From: JBLXBZ01 sp048265185
Lineage (GTDB): Bacteria; Pseudomonadota; Alphaproteobacteria; Rhizobiales; Stappiaceae
DNA length: 7,183 nt
Assembly (NCBI GenBank): GCA_048265185.1
Contig: JBLXBZ010000025.1
Span: 1 to 7,183, forward strand
Direction: 5' to 3'
In this document: in pieces, positions 6,336 through 7,183 of the stretch
Numbering within the stretch: the stretch's first letter is position 1
How the letters are laid out: each line of letters starts with the position of its first letter
The notes under the pieces: generated by a model
Told to the model about the DNA's origin: nothing
The model's database searches: none
What the model saw: only the letters and a program-made list of their open reading frames with translations
Program-made: the position numbers and the translations under genes

Positions 6336-6951
6336 ATGACCACTCGAGAAATTCGCCACCCGCTTATTCGCCACAAACTTGGGTTGATGCGCCGTGCCGA
6401 TATCAGTACCAAGAACTTTCGCGAACTGGCGCAGGAAGTGGGCTCGATTCTGACGTACGAAGCGACCCGGGACCTGCCCCTGGAAAACTACAGCATCGAT
6501 GGTTGGTGCGGCCCAGTCCAGGTAGAAAAGATTTCCGGCAAGANNNNNNNNNNTCGGCATGCTAGACGGTGTACTCAGCTTGATCCCAGGCGCCAAGGTC
6601 AGCGCGGTCGGCATTGCTCGCAATGAGGAAACCTTGCAGGCGCACACCTACCTCGAGCGTCTGGTTGATGATCTTGATCAGCGCCTGGCGATGATCATCG
6701 ATCCGATGCTGGCCACCGGCGGATCGATGGTTGCAGCCATCGACATGCTGAAAAAAGCCGGCTGCAAGGAAATACGCGCGCTGGTCCTGGTCGCCGCGCC
6801 GGAAGGCATAGCGGCGGTCGAAAAGGCACATCCGGACGTCACCATCTATACCGCCTCCATTGATGACCGCCTGGACGAGAACGGCTACATCATGCCCGGC
6901 CTGGGCGACGCAGGAGATAAGATCTTCGGCACCAAGCAGAAGGACATCTGA
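6336..6951 (+). CDS. upp: Uracil phosphoribosyltransferase (interrupted by an assembly gap)
   Basis: Upp makes UMP from uracil and PRPP in pyrimidine salvage, in the cytoplasm. The first 69 residues (TREIRHPLIRHKLGLMRR near the start, then DGWCGPVQVEKISGK at 55-69) and the last 130 (from MLDGVLSLIPGAK) are both clear Upp sequence. The PRPP-binding motif MIIDPMLATGGSM is intact, as is the C-terminal uracil-site region ending near GYIMPGLGDAGDKIFGTK. Ten Ns at 6544-6553 split the gene, and the two parts are one base out of frame. Restoring the conserved segment that should follow SGK, which includes the PILRAG motif, gives 212 residues, the length I expect for Pseudomonas Upp, and puts the frame right. 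ATG 6336 has GGAG six bases upstream (6326-6329). It is followed by uraA after two bases, an evident operon, and diverges from hpt. The gene is almost certainly intact in the organism. Confidence 0.93.
6544..6553. other. Assembly gap of 10 N inside upp
   Basis: Ten Ns replace unknown sequence. From the conserved Upp sequence on both sides, about 33 bases should lie here (the remaining bases of a lysine codon, ten codons, then the first base of the isoleucine codon before GMLDG). The N count is therefore a placeholder and not a measured length, and all coordinates to the right are about 23 bases too low relative to the real chromosome. Confidence 0.85.
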
Positions 6952-6953
6952 GC

Positions 6954-7183
6954 ATGTCGCAACCCATGGAAGAACCGCTCGCGCGCCAGGTATTGGCCGG
7001 CGCTCAGATGCTGTTCGTCGCCTTTGGCGCGCTGGTGCTGATGCCGCTGATTACCGGGATGGATCCCAACGTCGCGCTATTTACCGCGGGGATTGGCACC
7101 CTGTTGTTTCAACTGGTCACCAAACGCCAGGTGCCTGTATTCCTGGCATCGAGTTTTGCCTTCATCGCCCCCATCATTGCGGC
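6954..7183 (+). CDS. uraA: Uracil permease / uracil-xanthine symporter (partial, C-terminus off the window)
   Basis: UraA is an inner-membrane NCS2-family transporter that takes up uracil with protons; its substrate feeds Upp, encoded directly upstream. Only the first 76 codons are present. They show a short cytoplasmic start, a first membrane span at about 16-36 (AGAQMLFVAFGALVLMPL), a second at about 39-55 (VALFTAGIGTLLFQL) and the family-conserved QVPVFLASSFAFIAPI at 59-74, the start of the substrate-site region. ATG 6954 lies two bases after the upp stop, with AAGGA at 6940-6944, nine bases upstream and inside the end of upp, so translation of the two is probably linked. An alternative ATG four codons later cannot be ruled out. 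The family is usually about 400-430 residues, so most of the gene lies beyond the window. Confidence 0.92.
   Translation, partial: MSQPMEEPLARQVLAGAQMLFVAFGALVLMPLITGMDPNVALFTAGIGTLLFQLVTKRQVPVFLASSFAFIAPIIA

Noticed and set aside
6303..6831. Minus-strand open frames across upp
   Set aside because: They are antisense to strongly conserved Upp sequence, and one passes through the N-gap.

Overview
The window looks like chromosomal DNA from a Pseudomonas-type gammaproteobacterium. The uracil and purine salvage proteins read like Pseudomonas sequences, and the order hypoxanthine phosphoribosyltransferase / upp / uraA is the order I recall from Pseudomonas aeruginosa. Codon use is moderately GC-rich throughout. 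I see no tRNA, rRNA, transposase, phage gene or CRISPR array. The assignment to Pseudomonas rests on recognition by eye, not on a search.

Layout from left to right. Positions 1-1469 (minus strand) hold the N-terminal 489 codons of a large MalT-like LuxR-family regulator, which runs off the left edge. Next, still on the minus strand, come a strong intrinsic terminator (1689-1719), a DUF1329 periplasmic protein (1744-3105), a long hairpin between genes (3163-3193) and a DUF1302 predicted outer-membrane barrel protein (3214-5019). Transcription runs right to left, so DUF1302 is the first gene of a two-gene operon, DUF1329 the second, and the regulator follows the terminator. Positions 5020-5602 hold no gene I can support. 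The left part carries leader and operator-like structures for the operon. The rest is an unassigned stretch with marked strand asymmetry. To its right is hypoxanthine-guanine phosphoribosyltransferase (5603-6160, minus), divergent from upp (6336-6951, plus). Two bases later uraA begins (6954 to the window end, plus).

Two functional blocks are present. The right block is nucleobase salvage: UraA imports uracil, Upp converts it to UMP with PRPP, and the divergent Hpt salvages hypoxanthine and guanine. The left block is an envelope system of unknown substrate: a secreted barrel-type DUF1302 protein and a secreted DUF1329 protein, two families that recur together, next to a large ATP-binding transcription regulator that may control them. 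It is the least understood part of the window.

The assembly has a run of 10 N inside upp. The two flanking parts are in different frames, but the conserved family sequence shows that the Ns stand for about 33 real bases. The apparent frameshift is therefore an assembly artefact and not a broken gene.
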